Shown here piece after piece: positions 20,579 to 24,846 of a DNA stretch of 24,846 nucleotides. Origin of the DNA: Willaertia magna (lineage: Eukaryota; Heterolobosea; Eutetramitea; Acrasida; Naegleriidae). Numbering within the stretch: position 1 is the first letter of the stretch; every line of letters begins with the position of its first letter. The notes under the pieces were generated by a model. The model was given only the letters and a program-made list of their open reading frames with translations, was not told the DNA's origin and did not search any database. The DNA lies in the NCBI GenBank assembly GCA_902984215.1, contig CADWAF010002911.1, positions 1-24,846 of the forward strand, written 5' to 3'. A program made the translations under genes and the position numbers.

Positions 20579-20880
20579 GAACCAACTATGTTAACTAATT
20601 ATTTTATATATTTAAATGCGTTTCTTTTTTTTAAATTTTTTATTTTTTTTAATTAATTTCTTTTCAAATTGTAGTTTTTTATAAATATTATTTCTTTTAA
20701 TAGTTGCTTTTATTTAAAGTTGTTTGATTGGTTTAAAAGAATATAATAATTTATTACAAATTTGTTCATTATTTTTTATTTTTGATCTAATTGCATTAAA
20801 TTTAATAAAAAATTTAAATAATAATACTAATAATAATAATACAAAAACTTAAAAACTATGTTTTATGTTGTGTTTTAATT
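20541..20880 (-). pseudogene. stop-interrupted helical protein-like frame, unidentified
   Basis: A minus-strand frame spanning the end of the tandem repeat reads as an amphipathic helical protein over about 85 codons, for example KIMNKFVINYYILLNQSNNF and LLKEIIFIKNYNLKRN. About five in-frame TAA occur where Gln would fit. No family is recognised. Confidence is low because sequence this AT-rich looks helical in many frames. Confidence 0.28.
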
Positions 20881-21840
20881 AAAAGTTTAAATTTTATTTA
20901 CATTATTGTTGTCAAATTATTAATTAAAATATTAATTATTAGTTATTATATTATTAGTTAATTGTTGTTGTTGTTATTGTTTTAATTTTTTTCTTTTATA
21001 GTTTTATAATATCTTTTAAATTGTTTTTTATTTTATATAAAGCTTACACAACAATAAACTTTTTTTGTTAAAGAATATAAATAAAAGATAAAAAAATGAA
21101 CTATAATAAAAATAAGGCTAAATTAGCTTAAATATTTTATAATTCTTCAAAACTATCAATATTAAATAAACTTACAAAACCTAACTCTAAAAAACAAAGC
21201 CATAACATTTAATACCAACCTATTTTTTTTAAACCAACCATTCAAATATATGCTAATTGATTTAATTGAAATAAAAAAAATATTTTTTCTGTCTAAAATT
21301 ATAATAAATGTTTATAATTAATAGTTAAAGGGATTAAATGATTTTTTTGTTGTTAAAATATATAGATGTTAATTTATTTATTTATAAATACAATAATAAT
21401 TTTTATGTTTTTTTATTTTTTTTATAATTAAAAAAACTATTAGTTTTTATTATAACAATTAATAATTCTATTAAATCATAAAAAAATACTTTCATTAATT
21501 TTTTCAATCATCACATTTATTAATAAAAAATAATTGATTAAAACAATATATTCAATTTATTTAATCAAAAAAGTAAGCTCTATAATAAAGAAATAATTTA
21601 TAAGTTTTATGTAAAAATATTTATAATTAATATTTATTTTTCAATCTATCAAAAATAACACTATAATTAATAAAACACACTAAACTATTTCAATAATTAA
21701 ATCAGTTTCATAATAAAATAATAAAAAGACTTTTTGTTTTACAGATAAATAATATTAAAGATATAGGTAAATTTTTAGTAGAATAGATAGATATAAGTAA
21801 AAAATATTTAATAACATAAAACAAAGAAAAAATTAAAAAA

Positions 21841-23283
21841 AGATAATTTATTTTTTAGGTTAATTAAATTTTATGATTTTAACTTTAAACAATATTTAAC
21901 TTTAAAATCTTTATTATTTTTCTTAAAATTACAACTATTCATTTATAAATATTCAAATTCATCTATAACCTCAAAATAATAATTTTTACTATATAAATTA
22001 CACATATATAATTTCATATTCTTCAGTTTCTTTAAATATAATAAAAATATTCTAGTATTAACTAAAAATAAATATTTAAGACATTTCATTAAAATTTTAA
22101 AATCATTATCAATATTAAATCTATTTAAACTTAAATTTCTTAATTTTGGTAGATTTAAAATAAAATTTATATATTTAAAATCAATAATAACATTTATTAA
22201 AAATCAATTTGTTAAAGAATTTAGTTGTTTAAAAATAAATTTTAATAACTTATATATAAAATAAATTTTCAAATCTTATAACTTATTTAAAGCGCTTAAA
22301 TAATGTTTTTGTAAATTATAGTTTTGTAAAAACAGTTTTTTAAGAATTTAAATTGTTTTATATTTTTAATTGTTATATTGTAGAATAAATTTTCTTTTAA
22401 ATCAACTACCATATTAATTTTTTCATTATTTATAACATTTAAACTATGACAATAATTTTATTGTTTAAAGTAAGTATTTAAAAAAATTGTTATAGTAATT
22501 ATTTAAATTAAATTTTTTTTTACGAATATTATTGTTTTTAAATGTTCAACTTTTATATTTTTATATAAATATAAACTTAACTTTTTTATATTTTTTAATT
22601 TTTATAACCAATTTTTAGATAATTTATAATTATAAATATCTAAGTACTATAATTTTGTAAATGATATTAAATTTATAATAAATAACCTATTTATTAACAA
22701 ATGTTCTAAATTTAATAAATGGTTTTCAAAAGTTATTTTATATTTATTATTGTTAAATTTATTATTTAGTTTATTAAATTAAATTAATTCTTTTAGTTTA
22801 TCATTATTTTTTAATTTGCAAACTAAATTTTTAAAATTAAACAATTAACTATATGAATATACAAAAGAATGTAAATTTTTAAAATTTTTAAGGCAATCTT
22901 TAGTAATATTAGGATAATTCTGTAAATAAAAATATTTAAGATTAGTCATATTAGTTAAATTTTTATTAGTAATATTAGTATATTGTTGTGTATTAATTAT
23001 AAATTTTTTTAAATTCAAATATTATAATTATTTTCATTTTTTTATAGTACAATTTTTAAGGATAAGTGTTTTTAAGAATGAAAATTTTTTATTATTAACA
23101 TTAAATTTTTCAATGTTTTAAAATTTTTAGATTATTAAAATAATTTAAAAGTAAAAGATTATATGTGAAAATATTTTTAGTAAAAATTAAATGTTTAATT
23201 TTAGTAGTTCTATAGTTTTTTTAAAAAAAAAAATAAGGGTTTTTTTAAAGAATTATAACTTTAAATGACTTCTTGATTACCAT
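21841..23283 (-). pseudogene. decayed or recoded leucine-rich-repeat protein gene
   Basis: Starting at ATG 23283 the minus strand reads as a leucine-rich-repeat protein of roughly 480 codons. Repeats of about 20-25 residues follow the LxxLxxLxL pattern: FLKTLILKNC, NMTNLKYFYLQNY, NLEHLLINRLF, FTKLxYLDIYN, KNIKKLSLYLYKN, LPKLRNLSLNRFNI and CLKYLFLVNT. About fifteen TAA/TAG and two TGA interrupt it, against roughly fifty stops expected in random DNA of this composition. Most TAA/TAG fall where LRR sequences often have Gln (KLxYL, WLxKL, KLxDL). Two frameshifts are needed, near 23105 and 22320. The longest stop-free run is about 58 codons. It is probably a pseudogene of an LRR family, or an LRR gene from a lineage reading TAA/TAG as Gln. 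Confidence 0.6.
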
Positions 23284-23427
23284 CTTATTATTATAATATA
23301 CTATTTTTTTTTGTAATTAATAAAAAATTTTAACAAAAAAAAAAATATTTATACCATTTAATTATTATAGTCAATTGTGGCACCAAAAAATTATAGTCGA
23401 ATCTAACGCTATATTACTCTATTATTA

Positions 23428-23832
23428 TCATATTATATTTAATACTGAATCACTCTTTTGTACATAGTATAAAATTTTTTATCTTTTTTTAACAAAATAA
23501 CAATTCAACTCGGACAAGTAAATGAATAAAAATAGAATAAATTTATTATAAAAGCAATTACACTAATTAGTCAATTATATCTTATAATTATATCTTCTTA
23601 AATCAAATCCTTCAATAGAATAAAATCCAGGTAAATTTTTCTTTTAGAATTCTTTAATACCTTTATTAAATAATTCTAAAGGTAGAATGTGTTCTTTAGT
23701 TAATGATAAAATATCTTTAATTTCTTTCATTGGAATTATGTTAATATAATTTTTAAAAACTTTGAATCATTCTTACATGTTCTCTTCTAGATTAAGAGAA
23801 AACTACTATTATATAAAATCACAAAACTTCAT
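23428..23832 (-). pseudogene. 134-codon stop-interrupted frame without frameshift
   Basis: One minus-strand frame runs from ATG 23832 to a TGA at 23428 with no frameshift. It contains eight TAA/TAG and one TGA internally. Between them the sequence is clearly protein-like, with balanced composition and G+C-containing codons: FSLNLEENM, KVFKNYINIIPMKEIKDILS, LTKEHILPLELFNKGIKEF, KNLPGFYSIEGFDLRRYNYK and YYVQKSDSVLNII. The internal TGA sits in NM(TAA)E(TGA)FKVF, where Gln and Trp fit well. The family is not recognised. Stops without indels point to point-mutation decay or to codon reassignment. Confidence 0.5.
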
Positions 23833-24024
23833 TTTTTTTAATAACAAACAAAAAATTAAAAGAACTTTAAAAATAATTTATTAAAATAAACAGTAATAAT
23901 TATTTTATTTAAAAATATTTCTTTTCATTAGCAAGTATAATTACAATGAAACATTAAAACATTGTTACTCTTTCAATTATTTATAAATATTCCTTTAAAA
24001 TAAAAAATTGTAATTGTTAAATAA

Positions 24025-24165
24025 TTAATTGTAATAATTAACAAAAACGATAAACAAACAGCCTATAAGATTTGTAATACTTCTGAGAAGCCTATATGTT
24101 TTATAATGTGTACACCATTGTATATTATTGTTTATTTGTCTATTGATTATATCTTTGTTATATAA
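24025..24165 (+). pseudogene. 46-codon stop-free fragment with Cys-rich and hydrophobic segments
   Basis: The plus strand has 46 codons without a stop, containing KICNTSEKPICFIMCTP and then a hydrophobic stretch ending at TAA 24163. G+C is higher than in the surrounding block. It has no clear start and no recognised family. It could be a remnant exon or chance. Confidence 0.22.
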
Positions 24166-24253
24166 ATGTTATATTAAATAATAAATAAATCCAACTGTTA
24201 TAAAATAATAAAATTAAAAATTTTTTAAAATTATTTCCTAAATATAGACTAAA

Positions 24254-24730
24254 ATGAACAATCTTGTTACATTTAAACCAGAATAGGTTTAAACTTTATA
24301 TATTTCTATTAACAATAATTTGATCAACTAAAAAAAATAAATCAGTGGAAAACAAGCTCCTTAAAGAATTGGCAGAGGAAGATGATGTTTTTGTAAAGAG
24401 TTAGTATAATGATACTATATTTGAAATGTTTATCAAAAGCAATAATATAGTCTCATTTAATTTAATAGAGAATGTATTTATTAATAATACAGTTGAAAAA
24501 GACTATGATAATATTTCCTAAAGAAATTTAATAGTTATAAAAATATCATTGAGAAGAAAAAATTAAGATTGAACCAATAAATAAAAAAAAAGAAAACAAT
24601 TAATTTACAAATTACTTCCAACATTGAAACCAAATCTATTTTCGAAAAATATAGTGCTAGTGAATGTTTTTTGGATGAATTGATTGAAAATTGTAATAAA
24701 TATGTACAACAAAAAGACAAATATGTATGA
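24254..24730 (+). pseudogene. interrupted gene remnant, unidentified, ATG to TGA
   Basis: From ATG 24254 (MNNLVTFKPE) to TGA 24728 the plus strand reads as an acidic to neutral helical protein of about 155 codons. Two frame changes are needed, one in the A-run near 24332 and one near 24520. In-frame TAA/TAG (about six) again suit Gln. Clear segments are SVENKLLKELAEEDDVFVKS, YNDTIFEMFIKSNNIVSFNL and IFEKYSASECFLDELIENCN. G+C is well above the rest of the block. The family is not recognised. Two shorter minus-strand ORFs here are shadows. Confidence 0.42.
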
Positions 24731-24734
24731 CAAA

Positions 24735-24756
24735 GGGTTGGGTTTGGGTTTGGTGG
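24735..24756 (+). other. short G-rich tract, GGGTTGGGTTTGGGTTTGG
   Basis: Three GGG triplets and two GG pairs are separated by T-runs of one to three. This gives telomere-like GGGTTT units and quadruplex potential directly after the gene remnant. It is internal to the window and short, so it is not a telomere as it stands. Confidence 0.5.
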
Positions 24757-24846
24757 CCGATAGGTCTTTTCCTTGCCCATTGTACATTTATAGACATCCT
24801 ATATATGGTAAAAAGAATGTATACCATCTGAAGTTATACCTATATT

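Larger units (their letters stand above)
17284..24846. other. extremely AT-rich block (right flank) without intact standard-code genes
   Basis: Composition changes sharply within about 150 bp upstream of the Abp1-like gene to near-pure A/T. No standard-code gene of usual length is present for 7.5 kb. The block holds a diverged tandem duplication (19.50-20.58 kb) and several protein-like frames on both strands with in-frame TAA/TAG/TGA. The stretches 17284-17844, 18421-18839 and 20881-21840 show nothing else I can support. G+C rises again from about 24.05 kb to the window end. Confidence 0.75.

Noticed and set aside
24250..24400. Importin/HEAT-like N-terminus in the right-end remnant
   Set aside because: The FKPEQV-like start gave a faint resemblance only when a stop is read as Gln; too weak to name.
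24535..24787. Two overlapping minus-strand ORFs of 81 and 60 aa
   Set aside because: They run antisense to the better-supported plus-strand remnant at 24254-24730 and show no family features.
17284..24846. Mitochondrial or plastid DNA inserted in the nuclear genome
   Set aside because: No organellar rRNA, tRNA or conserved organelle protein was recognised, and TAA as a sense codon is not expected in such genomes.

Overview
The window is eukaryotic nuclear DNA from an AT-rich, unicellular, amoeba-like protist. The evidence is a Pol III 5S rRNA gene, an intron-bearing tRNA, short GT-AG spliceosomal introns (41-126 nt, mostly GTAAGT...TAG), Asn/Ser/Thr-rich low-complexity protein regions, and signalling genes (a tiny-macrocysts-type adenylyl cyclase with PAS, a BAR-RhoGAP, an Abp1/drebrin-like actin-binding protein). 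This mix best fits a free-living heterolobosean amoeba (Naegleria/Willaertia-like); an amoebozoan is the alternative. The assignment is inference from gene content, not a marker-gene identification.

Layout. (1) 1-886: 5S rRNA, a small zinc-ribbon gene of bacterial look on the minus strand, and a tRNA-Glu(UUC) with a 15-nt intron. (2) About 887-2131: an extremely AT-rich block with no intact gene. (3) 2132-17283: a compact gene island of ordinary composition. It holds the adenylyl cyclase (-), an aldo-keto reductase (+), a membrane-anchored IFI44-like GTPase (-), two tandem single-pass membrane proteins (+), the BAR-RhoGAP (-) and the Abp1-like protein (-). (4) 17284-24846: 7.5 kb of extremely AT-rich DNA with no intact standard-code gene, but with a diverged tandem duplication near 19.5-20.6 kb and several long protein-like reading frames broken almost only by TAA/TAG and a few TGA.

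How the genes may work together. The cyclase, RhoGAP and Abp1-like genes suit an amoeboid cell: cAMP signalling, Rho-family and membrane-curvature control, and actin/Arp2/3-linked endocytosis. The IFI44-like GTPase shares a 199-bp divergent promoter with the first of two membrane proteins whose C-terminal domains look paralogous. This three-gene set is the best candidate for an undescribed functional module.

The most unusual signal is in the AT-rich blocks. Reading frames with leucine-rich-repeat periodicity and other protein-like sequence carry in-frame stops at places where Gln (TAA/TAG) or Trp (TGA) reads naturally, with few frameshifts. Two explanations remain open: duplicated genes decayed mainly by C-to-T/G-to-A transitions (RIP- or deamination-like), or DNA from a genome that reads these codons as amino acids (ciliate-like), joined here naturally or by assembly. 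All translations of these blocks were done by hand.
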